A DNA stretch of 64,000 nt, from assembly GCA_018825305.1 (NCBI GenBank), contig JAHJEO010000018.1:310001-374000 (forward strand), given 5' to 3'. Shown here in pieces: positions 46,443 to 54,451 of this stretch. The position numbers and the translations under genes were made by a program. How positions within the stretch are numbered: position 1 is the stretch's first letter; every line of letters begins with the position of its first letter. This DNA comes from Gammaproteobacteria bacterium. Lineage in GTDB: Bacteria > Pseudomonadota > Gammaproteobacteria > Burkholderiales > Rhodocyclaceae. The notes below the pieces were generated by a model. It saw nothing but the letters and a program-made list of their open reading frames with translations, made no database searches and had not been told where the DNA came from.

Positions 46443-46444
46443 GG

Positions 46445-47860
46445 CTAACCCTTGGTGCCGCGGCGGGCGTGGGCCATGACCACGGCGACGGCCGTCGAGG
46501 CGGTGCGCGTCTCGGCCGTGTCGGCGCGTGAAGTGAGGACGATGGGCACCCGCGCGCCGAGCACGATGCCGGCCGCCAGTGCGTCGGCGAGGTATTCGAG
46601 TTGCTTCGCGAGCATGTTGCCCGATTCGATGTCGGGAACCAGCAGGATGTCGGCCTGGCCGGCCACGGCCGACTTGATGCCCTTGGTGCGCGCCGCCACC
46701 ACCGAGATGGCGTTGTCGAAGGCCAGCGGCCCGTCGAGCAGTCCGCCCCTGATCTGGCCGCGGTCGGCCATCTTGCACAGCGCGGCGGCATCCAGCGTGG
46801 CCTGCATCTTGGGGTTTACGGTCTCGACGGCGGCGAGGATCGCCACCTTTGGCTCGGGCACTTTGAGCATCTGCGCCAGTTCGATGGCGTTCTGCACGAT
46901 ATCGACCTTGTCCTCCAGCGTCGGCGCCACGTTGATCGCCGCGTCGGTGATCAGCAGCGGCCGCGGATAGGTCGGCACGTCCATCACGAAGACATGGCTG
47001 ATGCGGCGTTCGGTGCGCAGCCCGGTGTTCTTGTTCACGACTTCGCTGATCAGTTCGTCGGTGTGCAGCGAACCCTTCATCAGCGCCTCGACGGCGCCGT
47101 CGCGCGCCAGTGCCACGGCTGCCTCGGCGGCGGCGTGGCTGTGCTGGACGTCGATGATGGTGGCGCCGGAAAGGTCGAGGCCATGCTGTTCGGCGAGGCC
47201 GCGGATTTTGTCGGCGGGGCCGATCAGGGTTGGCACGATCAGGCCGCGGTCGCGCGCCAGCAAGGCGCCGCGCAGCGACTCGAAATCGCAGGGATGTGCC
47301 ACGCCCATGGCGATCGGCTCCAGTCCCGCGGTTATTTCGAGCAGGTGCTCGTGGCGGGCTTTTCGGGTTTCGGACAGCCGCAGTTCGGGCAGCGTCACCT
47401 TGGGGCGGCGGATCTTCTCGGTCGGTGCCAGCACCTCGGCATTGCCGCCGATGACCGTCTGCCCTTCCTGGTTGACGCACTGGCAGTCGAAGATGATGTG
47501 ATGGTTGTGGTCGAACTTGCGCTGGCAGGTGACGGTGACGGTGAGCGTGTCGCCGATGCGCACCTGCCGCGAGAAATGCAGCGCCTGGTCGACATAGACC
47601 GTGCCGGGGCCGGGAAACTCGGTGCCGAGCACATTGGAAATCAGCACGCCGCCCCACATGCCGTGGGCCACCACCTCCCGGAACATCGAGGAGCGTGCGT
47701 ATTCGGGATCGACGTGGGTCGGGTTGATGTCGCCCGACATGATGGCGAACATCTGGATGTCCTCGGGGCGCATGGTGCGCGTCAGCGAGGCGCTGTCGCC
47801 GACCTTGATCTCGTCGTAGGTGCGGTTTTCGATGAAGTCCAGGGTTTCGAGCGTGGCCAT
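46445..47860 (-). CDS. MaoC-domain/phosphate acetyltransferase fusion
   Basis: The 471-aa protein has an N-terminal MaoC-like hydratase domain (about residues 15-150, with MSGDINPTHVDPEYA and VVAHGMWGGVL) and a C-terminal phosphate acetyl/butyryltransferase domain (about 165-471). Proteins of this kind are annotated as bifunctional enoyl-CoA hydratase/phosphate acetyltransferase. Together with ackA it makes acetate and ATP from acetyl-CoA. ATG 47860 is chosen; the upstream open frame adds 28 non-homologous residues. Confidence 0.92.
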   Translation of the reverse strand: MATLETLDFIENRTYDEIKVGDSASLTRTMRPEDIQMFAIMSGDINPTHVDPEYARSSMFREVVAHGMWGGVLISNVLGTEFPGPGTVYVDQALHFSRQVRIGDTLTVTVTCQRKFDHNHHIIFDCQCVNQEGQTVIGGNAEVLAPTEKIRRPKVTLPELRLSETRKARHEHLLEITAGLEPIAMGVAHPCDFESLRGALLARDRGLIVPTLIGPADKIRGLAEQHGLDLSGATIIDVQHSHAAAEAAVALARDGAVEALMKGSLHTDELISEVVNKNTGLRTERRISHVFVMDVPTYPRPLLITDAAINVAPTLEDKVDIVQNAIELAQMLKVPEPKVAILAAVETVNPKMQATLDAAALCKMADRGQIRGGLLDGPLAFDNAISVVAARTKGIKSAVAGQADILLVPDIESGNMLAKQLEYLADALAAGIVLGARVPIVLTSRADTAETRTASTAVAVVMAHARRGTKG

Positions 47861-47966
47861 GGCGGCTCCCAATTTGCTTGCGCCAATTTTGCGCCGTCGA
47901 TTGATGCGGTGCAACAAGTATGCGCGAAAGTTCGCGCGCGGCATTGATTCAGGTCATGCCGGGCGG

Positions 47967-48572
47967 CTAGCGGAAGACGATGTGCCGCAGGGTTGCCGCG
48001 CCGGATTTCAGGTGCAGGAAGTAGGCAGTGTCGGCCCTGGCGTCGAACTCGAGCGTGCTGCCGCCACTGCGGCAAAGGCGCTCGTCGGCAATCGTTTCCA
48101 TGTGGTCGTCGTCGATGCGCGCGTTGCCTTCGGCCGCGCCGTCGAATTCGAGCGCCAGCTGCCGCTGGCCGGCGGCGAACTTGCCCAGCGGGATGAAGTA
48201 GGCGCCGGCCGGCGCGTTGCGCCAGGGTGCCAGTTCCGCGGCCTGCCAAGTACCGATCGCCGGCCGCAGCGGCACCACCGGATAGTGGCTGCACGATTCC
48301 TTCACCGCCTGCAGCATTGCGAACAGGGCGGCGACCTGCACATCGTGCTGCTTGGCGCCGAGGTGGCGTTCAATGTGCGAACGCGCCGCCTCGGCGCCGG
48401 AATTGAAGCTGAGCCGGCCGCTGCATTCGCCTTCGTGACAGTTGTTGCAGACGGTGTGGAACTGGACGATGGTAGCGATCTCGGCGGGCGGCTGCGCCCG
48501 TGCCGGCAGTGCCCAGACCAAAGCCAGCGCCAGCAAGGCGAGCATGGCGGCCGTGTCGCGGTGGATGTTCAT
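47967..48572 (-). CDS. Periplasmic c-type haem protein at the end of the hox operon
   Basis: The 201-aa protein starts with a signal peptide (LALLALALVWALPARAQ) and has one haem c motif CNNCH near residue 42. The rest is not recognised. Its ATG overlaps the end of hoxW by 4 bases, so it belongs to the hox operon. A periplasmic haem protein is unexpected beside a cytoplasmic NAD-reducing hydrogenase. Confidence 0.7.
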   Translation of the reverse strand: MNIHRDTAAMLALLALALVWALPARAQPPAEIATIVQFHTVCNNCHEGECSGRLSFNSGAEAARSHIERHLGAKQHDVQVAALFAMLQAVKESCSHYPVVPLRPAIGTWQAAELAPWRNAPAGAYFIPLGKFAAGQRQLALEFDGAAEGNARIDDDHMETIADERLCRSGGSTLEFDARADTAYFLHLKSGAATLRHIVFR

Positions 48573-49015
48573 TGTGCCTCCAGCCAGCGGCGGGTCCAGG
48601 CCAGCGCCGCATCGAGATTGGCTGCGGCGTTCGTCGATAGCGCCTCACCCAGCTCGAAGCGTTCGCCGCGGATGGCCAGCAGGGTGCAGGGTGGCGGGGC
48701 TTCGTCGTGAAGTTCTTCGTAGACCTGCATTACCGCCGCCGGCGACATGGCATGGGTGCTGAAGCTGGTGTCGCGGTTGGCGTCGAGCGGCGACACCGCG
48801 AAGGGCGCGGCGCCATCGAGGCTGGCATCGACGAACAGGATGCGGCTGCGGTTTTCGAGGTCGAGCGCGTGCTCGACCTGCAGCTGGAAATCGGTCAGGC
48901 ATTCGACGCCAGGCAGATCCATGGCTTCCAGGCGCTCGATGAACAGCGGGCCGAGCGCATCGTCGCCGCGTGAGGGATTGCCCCAGCCGAAGATCAGGAG
49001 CGGAGCGACGCTCAC
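48569..49015 (-). CDS. hoxW: HoxW, hydrogenase maturation protease
   Basis: HoxW removes the C-terminal extension of HoxH after nickel insertion. The 148-aa protein has the protease-family start LLIFGWGNPSRGDDALGP, with the first metal-binding acidic residue, and LFVDASLDG with a second. The GTG start at 49015 overlaps the hoxH stop (GTGA) and is chosen for that reason. Confidence 0.88.
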   Translation of the reverse strand: MSVAPLLIFGWGNPSRGDDALGPLFIERLEAMDLPGVECLTDFQLQVEHALDLENRSRILFVDASLDGAAPFAVSPLDANRDTSFSTHAMSPAAVMQVYEELHDEAPPPCTLLAIRGERFELGEALSTNAAANLDAALAWTRRWLEAQ

Positions 49016-50508
49016 TGCGGTTCGGGGCGCGCGCAACGCCCGTCGCCGTTGCGCATCATGCGGTCGAGCACCGTGCCGCCAACGCCGACTATTTCAACCT
49101 CCAGCGGCATCTGTCCCAGCGCATGGGTGGCGCACGACAGGCAGGGATCGAAGCAGCGGATGGCGACCTCGATGTGGTTGAGCAGGCCTTCGGTGAGTTC
49201 CTGGCCGTCGAGATACTGCCGCGCCACGACGCGGATCGCCTCGTTCATCGCCTGGTTGTTGTGGGTGGTGGAGACGATCAGGTTGGCGCGGATCACCTGG
49301 TCGTTTTCATCGACGCGGTAGTGGTGGATCAGGGTGCCGCGCGGGGCCTCGATCACGCCGACGCCGCGTTCCTGGCGCTTGCCGGCGGCCATCAGGTCGC
49401 TGCCGCAAATGTCATCATCGTGCAGCAGGTCCTTGATCGCCTCCGCCGCATGCAGCATCTCGATCATGCGGGCCCAGTGGTAGCCCAGCGTCGCGCCGGC
49501 CGCGTTGCCGCCGTCGAAGGCGAGGAATTCCTCGCGCTCCCGGTCGGCCAGCGGCGTCGGGATGAAGTCGCACTGCGTCACCCGCGTCAGCGGGCCGACG
49601 CGGTACCAGCCATCGTCCGAGTTGCCCATCGCGTTGAAGTAGGGGAACTTCATGTAGCTCCACGACTTCACGTCCTCGGTGATCACATCCCAGTAGTGGT
49701 CGTAGTCGAAATGGTCGAACAGCGTGCTGCCGTCGGAGCGGCGTGCGCGCAGGCCGCCGTGGTAGAGGTCCATGGCGCCGTCGGCCCGCACCAGGCACAT
49801 GTTGTGGGCGTCAAAGCGTCCAAAGGCGTTGTAGGCGGCCAGGTTCTGCGCGAACAGGCCCTTGATCATTTGCACCGCGTCGCGGCTCCAGGCCACAATC
49901 TGGTAGATATCCTTCTGCAGCGCGGCGCGCTCCTCGGCGTGGAGCGACTTGTTTACACCGCCCGGAATCGAGCCGGTGCCATGCACGCGCTTGCCGGAGG
50001 TCATGCGGATCACTTCCTGACCGTACTTGCGCAGCAGCACGCCCTTCTTGGCGATCTCTGGCGCGGCGGCGACGACGCCGACGATGTTGCGCGTGGCGAC
50101 ATCCGAGCCGAAGCCGAACAGCAGGTCCGGCGAGGACAGGTGGAAGAAGTGCAGGGCGTGCGACTGCAGGATCTGGCCGTAGTGCATCAGGCGGCGGATC
50201 TTCTCGGCGGTGGGCGTCAGTGTTGCGCCGACGATCTGGTCCATCGCCTTCGATGCGGCGAGGTGGTGCGACACCGGACAGATGCCGCACAGGCGCTGCA
50301 CCATCACCGGCACTTCCCAGTAGGGTCGGCCTTCGATGAATTTCTCGAAGCCGCGGAACTCGACGATGTGCAGGCGCACCTGATGCACTTTGTTGTTGTC
50401 GTCGAGCAGCAGCGTGACCTTGCCGTGACCTTCCACGCGCGACACCGGCTCGATGGCGACGCGGCGCAGGCTTTCGGGATGGGCGGCGGTTTCAAGTTCG
50501 AATGGCAT
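49012..50508 (-). CDS. hoxH: HoxH, NAD-reducing hydrogenase large subunit
   Basis: HoxH carries the NiFe active site of the bidirectional cytoplasmic hydrogenase (group 3d). The 498-aa protein has the nickel ligands in RLCGICPVSHH near the N-terminus and in DPCLSCATHALG near the C-terminus. The protein extends about 30 residues beyond that histidine, which is the peptide that HoxW removes. hoxY lies 20 bases upstream. Confidence 0.96.
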   Translation of the reverse strand: MPFELETAAHPESLRRVAIEPVSRVEGHGKVTLLLDDNNKVHQVRLHIVEFRGFEKFIEGRPYWEVPVMVQRLCGICPVSHHLAASKAMDQIVGATLTPTAEKIRRLMHYGQILQSHALHFFHLSSPDLLFGFGSDVATRNIVGVVAAAPEIAKKGVLLRKYGQEVIRMTSGKRVHGTGSIPGGVNKSLHAEERAALQKDIYQIVAWSRDAVQMIKGLFAQNLAAYNAFGRFDAHNMCLVRADGAMDLYHGGLRARRSDGSTLFDHFDYDHYWDVITEDVKSWSYMKFPYFNAMGNSDDGWYRVGPLTRVTQCDFIPTPLADREREEFLAFDGGNAAGATLGYHWARMIEMLHAAEAIKDLLHDDDICGSDLMAAGKRQERGVGVIEAPRGTLIHHYRVDENDQVIRANLIVSTTHNNQAMNEAIRVVARQYLDGQELTEGLLNHIEVAIRCFDPCLSCATHALGQMPLEVEIVGVGGTVLDRMMRNGDGRCARPEPQ

Positions 50509-50528
50509 GGCAAACCCCAGTGCTTGAT

Positions 50529-51068
50529 TCAGTCGTAATGCAGCAGGCCGTGGCCGAGGCTCGGCGTGCGTCCGGCGATCAGGTCGGTGAGGAATTTCCA
50601 GATCGCATCGCCCGAAGGCGGGCAGCCCGGCAGGAAGTAATCGACCTTGACCACTTCATGTATCGGATGCACCTGGTTGAGCGGTAGCGGCAGTTCGGGG
50701 TCGTTCGGAATCTGCGCGCCATGGGCGAGCCCGCCTTCGGTCTGATACACGGCCGTGAGAATGTCGTGGAGTTCCAGATGGTTGCGTTGCGCCGGCAGGC
50801 CGCCATTTACCGCGCAGGCGCCGGTGGCGACGAGGATCTTGCAGTTCTTGCGAAACTCGCGCAGCACATGGACGTTTTCCGCGTTGCACACGCCGCCTTC
50901 GATGATGCCCAGATCGCAGGGGCCGCAGTGCTTGATGTCGGTTATCGGCGAGCGGTCGAACTCGACCAGTTCGAGCAGGTCGAGCAGGCGTTCGTCGATG
51001 TCCAGAAGGGACATGTGACAGCCGAAGCAACCGGCCAGCGATGTCGTGGCCACGCGCAGTTTGCTCAT
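50529..51068 (-). CDS. hoxY: HoxY, NAD-reducing hydrogenase small subunit
   Basis: HoxY is the electron-transferring small subunit, with one [4Fe-4S] cluster near the active site. The 179-aa protein has ligands in GCFGCHMSLLDID, GACAVNGG and PGCPPSGDAIW. It is short compared with uptake-hydrogenase small subunits, as is normal for group 3d. Its ATG overlaps hoxU by 4 bases. Confidence 0.95.
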   Translation of the reverse strand: MSKLRVATTSLAGCFGCHMSLLDIDERLLDLLELVEFDRSPITDIKHCGPCDLGIIEGGVCNAENVHVLREFRKNCKILVATGACAVNGGLPAQRNHLELHDILTAVYQTEGGLAHGAQIPNDPELPLPLNQVHPIHEVVKVDYFLPGCPPSGDAIWKFLTDLIAGRTPSLGHGLLHYD

Positions 51069-51781
51069 TTTGCTGCCTCCACTGCGGAAACGGGAGCCTT
51101 GTCGTAGGTGCGCTCACCGTAAGGTACGACGAAGCCGACGCGCTTCTTGAGAATCACGCCCACCGGGCAGATGCTGGCGGCGCGGTCGTCGACGCTGAAG
51201 TCGGTGTCGCCGAGCTTGCCGGATTCGCTGTTGAGAATGATCTTGCGGCCTCGCATGCCGCGCCCGCCCATGACGAAGACGTTCTTCTTGTCGGCCAGTT
51301 CCGAAGCCTGCACGCACAGCGAACAGAGGATGCAGCGGTTGAAGTCGAGCATCACATCCGGGTGCGAGGCGTCGACCGGCCGGTCCGGATAGAAGTGGTC
51401 GAAGTGCGGCGTCATCATGCCCATCTCGTAGGCGGTGGCCTGCAGCAGGCAGTCACCGCTCTTCTCGCAGCTCGGGCAGAAATGGTTGCCCTCGACGAAC
51501 AGCAACTGCAACAAGGTGCGGCGTTTGTCGTCGAGCTCGGCCGTGCGGTTCTCCACGTTCTGGCCGGCGGCGGCCTCGACGGTGCACGAAGAGCCGAACC
51601 GGCCGTTGATCTTGACCGTGCACAGCTTGCACGAGCCGTGCGGCTTGAACTCCGGATGCCAGCACAGGTGCGGGATGTACTTGTGGGCGGACTGGGCGGC
51701 CTGCATGATGGTCTGGCCGGGGGCGAAGGCGATTTCCTCGCCGTCGAGCAGGAAAATGTTTTGTTCGCTCATGGCTGTCAT
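51065..51781 (-). CDS. hoxU: HoxU, diaphorase iron-sulfur subunit
   Basis: HoxU is the NuoG-like subunit that links the diaphorase HoxF to the hydrogenase. The 238-aa protein has a [2Fe-2S] domain (CWHPEF...CKLC), the motif HFCPSCEKSGDC and CILCSLC. The start is taken at ATG 51781, which overlaps the hoxF stop (ATGA); a second ATG three codons inside (51772) is also possible. Confidence 0.94.
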   Translation of the reverse strand: MTAMSEQNIFLLDGEEIAFAPGQTIMQAAQSAHKYIPHLCWHPEFKPHGSCKLCTVKINGRFGSSCTVEAAAGQNVENRTAELDDKRRTLLQLLFVEGNHFCPSCEKSGDCLLQATAYEMGMMTPHFDHFYPDRPVDASHPDVMLDFNRCILCSLCVQASELADKKNVFVMGGRGMRGRKIILNSESGKLGDTDFSVDDRAASICPVGVILKKRVGFVVPYGERTYDKAPVSAVEAAK

Positions 51782-53586
51782 TCCATGTTGTCGAGATGCG
51801 CGCCGGCATCGTCGCGGCCGGTCATCTGGCGGGCCTGAGAAAGCGCGGCGTCGAGGTCGAAGGCGGGTTCGTAGTCGAGCGACTTGAGGCGCCGCTCATA
51901 GGCCGGCCGGAACTTGTTGAGCGTGTCGAACAGCGGGTTGCACGCCGAGTTGCCTAGACCGCAGTGGCTCGCGCCCTGCATCAGGCGGTGCATCTTGAAC
52001 ATTTCGTCGATGTCGTAGGGCGAACCGTGGTTGGTCTCCAACTTGTCCATCAATTGCGCGACGATCTGCGTGCCGACGCGGCAGGGCGTGCAAAATCCGC
52101 AGGACTCGTGGGCGAAGAAGTGGGCGAAATTACGCGCCACCTCGAACATGTCGCGGGTGCAGTCGAACACCATGAAGGCGCCGGCGGTCGGCAGGTCCTC
52201 AAAGGCGATGCGGCGCTCAAGCTCGTCTTGGCCGATGCAGACACCGGATGGGCCGGAAATCTGCACCGCCTGGATGCAGTTGGTGACGCCGGCGTCCTGC
52301 AGCACCTGCGCCACGGTGACGCCGAAGGGATACTCGTAGATGCCGGGTCGCTCGACATCGCCGGACACCGACAACAGCTTGGTGCCGGCCGACTTGCCGG
52401 TGCCGAGCCCGGCATACCAGGTGCCGCCGTGACGGGCGACGAGGCAGGCGGCGGCGAGCGTCTCGACGTTATTCACTGCGGTCGGCTGATCCAGGTAGCC
52501 ATGGGTCACCGGGAAAGGCGGGCGGATGCGCGGCCGCCCCGGCTTGCCTTCGAGCGATTCGATCAGCGCCGATTCCTCGCCGCAGACATAGGCACCGGCA
52601 CCGAAGTGGATCTCGATGTCGAAGTCGAAATCCTTGTCGAGGATGCGGGCGCCGAGCAGGCGTTCGGCGCGCCGTCTGGCCAGTACCGACTCCAATGCAT
52701 CCAGCATGTAGCGGTATTCGCCACGCAGGTACATGAGGCCCCTCTTCGCGCCGATCGCATAGCCGGCCAGCGTCATGCCCTCGAAGACGAGGTCGGCGTA
52801 GGAGGTGAGCAGCACGCGGTCCTTGAAGGTGCCGGGTTCGCCTTCGTCGGCGTTGCAGACGACGTAATGCGCCTCGCCCGCGGCATCGCGGCACAACGCC
52901 CATTTCATGCCCGTCGAAAAGCCGGCGCCGCCGCGCCCGCGCAGGCCGGCCGCCTTGACCTCGTCGATCAGCCCCTGCGGGCCAAGCGCCATGGCGGCGG
53001 CGAGTGCCTCGCCCGGCACCAGGCCGTGGTCGAGCAGGGCATCCTTGCGGCGGATGTTGTCCGTGACTTGAAACCACTCGGCGGGCCATTCGTCGAGCGG
53101 CACCTGGTTGCGGATCAATTCGGCCATCTGCTCGACGCGCGCCATGTCCATGCGCGTGACGGCGCGGTAATTCACCAGCACCGCCGGCCCCTGGTCGCAC
53201 ATGCCGGTACAGGAGGTGGTGTTGACGCTCACCAGGCCATCTTCCGACAGGCGTCCCGGTTCGAGCCAGAGCTTCTCGCACAGGGCCTGCATCAACTCGC
53301 GGTTGCCGAGCATGCGATCGGTGATGTTGTCCGACCACAGAACGCAATACTTGCCGCGCGGGCGCAGGTGGAAAAAACTGTAAAAGGCTGCGGTACCCTC
53401 GACCTTGGCGCGCGGCCAGCCGACGCCACTGGCGATCGCGGTGAGGGTTTCCGGCGCCAGCCAGCCGAGCGATTCCTGCGTCTCGCGCAGGATCTGCATC
53501 AGGCGGGTGGCGTCGTGGCCATGGCGCGCCAAGATTGCCGGAACGATGCCCGGATCGTTCAAAGCGGGGCTGGGGGCGGTTTTCAT
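51778..53586 (-). CDS. hoxF: HoxF, NAD(H)-binding diaphorase subunit
   Basis: HoxF binds NAD and FMN in the bidirectional hydrogenase. The 602-aa protein has an N-terminal NuoE-like thioredoxin-fold domain (with SCTGMCDQGPA) and a NuoF-like part with [37 protein letters not shown] and ESCGFCTPCRVG. ATG 53586 is chosen as AGGAG lies 8 bases before it. It is the first gene of the operon hoxFUYHW, and an FNR-like box lies 60-73 bases upstream. Confidence 0.96.
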   Translation of the reverse strand: MKTAPSPALNDPGIVPAILARHGHDATRLMQILRETQESLGWLAPETLTAIASGVGWPRAKVEGTAAFYSFFHLRPRGKYCVLWSDNITDRMLGNRELMQALCEKLWLEPGRLSEDGLVSVNTTSCTGMCDQGPAVLVNYRAVTRMDMARVEQMAELIRNQVPLDEWPAEWFQVTDNIRRKDALLDHGLVPGEALAAAMALGPQGLIDEVKAAGLRGRGGAGFSTGMKWALCRDAAGEAHYVVCNADEGEPGTFKDRVLLTSYADLVFEGMTLAGYAIGAKRGLMYLRGEYRYMLDALESVLARRRAERLLGARILDKDFDFDIEIHFGAGAYVCGEESALIESLEGKPGRPRIRPPFPVTHGYLDQPTAVNNVETLAAACLVARHGGTWYAGLGTGKSAGTKLLSVSGDVERPGIYEYPFGVTVAQVLQDAGVTNCIQAVQISGPSGVCIGQDELERRIAFEDLPTAGAFMVFDCTRDMFEVARNFAHFFAHESCGFCTPCRVGTQIVAQLMDKLETNHGSPYDIDEMFKMHRLMQGASHCGLGNSACNPLFDTLNKFRPAYERRLKSLDYEPAFDLDAALSQARQMTGRDDAGAHLDNME

Positions 53587-53610
53587 CCCGATCTCCTGTT
53601 GCAATGCAGC

Positions 53611-53640
53611 ACAGCGTCAGCATAGTCCAACAGCGTCAGC
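53611..53640. repeat. Tandem 11-base direct repeats upstream of hoxF
   Basis: ACAGCGTCAGC occurs at 53611-53621 and 53630-53640, with starts 19 bases apart. They lie between the FNR-like box and the hoxF start, across the presumed -10 and start point. They may be an operator for a second regulator. Confidence 0.5.
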
Positions 53641-53645
53641 TTCTT

Positions 53646-53659
53646 TTGCGCTGGATCAA
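53646..53659 (-). promoter_or_regulatory. FNR-like box upstream of hoxF
   Basis: On the minus strand the sequence is TTGATCCAGCGCAA, which matches the FNR/Anr consensus TTGAT-N4-ATCAA at 8 of 10 positions. About 21 bases later comes TATGCT, a possible -10 element. This puts the box close to -41.5, the class II activator position. A nearly identical box lies in front of the hyb operon. Confidence 0.55.
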
Positions 53660-53722
53660 ATGCGCTTGGGAACACGTCGCGGTGGCGTCACGCATGACGG
53701 GCTGGGCGGCGCATGCACATCT

Positions 53723-53748
53723 CGCCGTCCCGCCAGCGCCGACTTTTT
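53723..53748 (-). repeat. Dispersed short repeat, intergenic copy
   Basis: The minus strand reads a run of A followed by GTCGGCGCTGGCGGGACGGC, nearly identical to copies at 18521 and 40130. It lies between the cNMP-binding gene and the hox promoter region. Confidence 0.65.
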
Positions 53749-53773
53749 CCGGCGCGATACCGCCGTACTTCGA

Positions 53774-54256
53774 TCAGTAGCGGCCGTGCTGCTTGGTGAT
53801 GTAGTTGGTCAGTTCGACGTACTGCACGTTCATGCGGCGCAGGATGCCATGAACCTCGCGGACGATGGCGCGCATGACGCGATAGACGATCTCCGGCTGG
53901 CTGCCCAGCAGGCTCTCCAGTTTGTCGCGGCTGAGGCTGAACACCTGCGTCGGGCCGACCGCGCGCAGGGAGGCGCTGTGCTCCTGGTCGTCGAGGAAAC
54001 CGAGCTCGCCCGCCATGTCGCGCGGGCGCAGCACGTGCAGCACCACCCAGTCGCCGCTACCGGTATTGCGGGTGACCGCAAGGCCGCCGGTGGCGATGAT
54101 ATGCAACTCCTTGTTGACCTCGCCTTCGCGGATCAGGATTTCCCCGTCGGCAAGACTGCGGCAAGTCACCAGTTCGGCCAGGATAGCCTTCTGCTCGTCG
54201 TTCAATTCGGCAACGAGCGGTGATGTGCTGACCATTTCGGCGCAATTGTTTGACAT
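53774..54256 (-). CDS. Stand-alone cyclic-nucleotide-binding protein
   Basis: The 160-aa protein is a CRP-type cNMP-binding domain (LADGEILIREGEVNKELHIIATGGLAV, then DMAGELGFLDDQEHSASLRAV) followed by a helix. It lacks the DNA-binding helix-turn-helix of CRP/FNR and so probably acts through protein contacts. ATG 54256 is chosen because a perfect AAGGAGGT lies 5 bases before it. It is divergent from hyb and lies behind the hox promoter, which suggests a hydrogenase-related role. Confidence 0.8.
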   Translation of the reverse strand: MSNNCAEMVSTSPLVAELNDEQKAILAELVTCRSLADGEILIREGEVNKELHIIATGGLAVTRNTGSGDWVVLHVLRPRDMAGELGFLDDQEHSASLRAVGPTQVFSLSRDKLESLLGSQPEIVYRVMRAIVREVHGILRRMNVQYVELTNYITKQHGRY

Positions 54257-54376
54257 GGCGAACCTCCTTTTTTTCATAAGGACTCAGCCCAGTATATGTC
54301 GCCATCGCGCGGATGCAATCGGCCTGGTGTCCTGAGATTTTGCCGGCGGAAAATGTTTCGAGAATATTAGCGTCCG

Positions 54377-54390
54377 TTGATCTAGCGCAA
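54377..54390 (+). promoter_or_regulatory. FNR-like box and promoter of hyb operon
   Basis: TTGATCTAGCGCAA differs by one base from the box upstream of hoxF and matches the FNR consensus at 8 of 10 positions. TTGAAT at 54413-54418 follows after exactly 22 bases and could be the -10 element, which places the box at about -41.5. The inverted repeat GCGCAAA/TTTGCGC (54385-54404) overlaps the right half. Confidence 0.55.
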
Positions 54391-54451
54391 AAATCGCTTT
54401 GCGCAACGGGCGTTGAATGCCCACATTCGGAGCAGAGGTATGGAGGGCATC

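Noticed and set aside
54300-54340. Possible sigma-54 promoter upstream of hybO (TGG ... TGC)
   Set aside because: The distance between the GG and GC elements is 14 bases instead of 10, so it does not fit.
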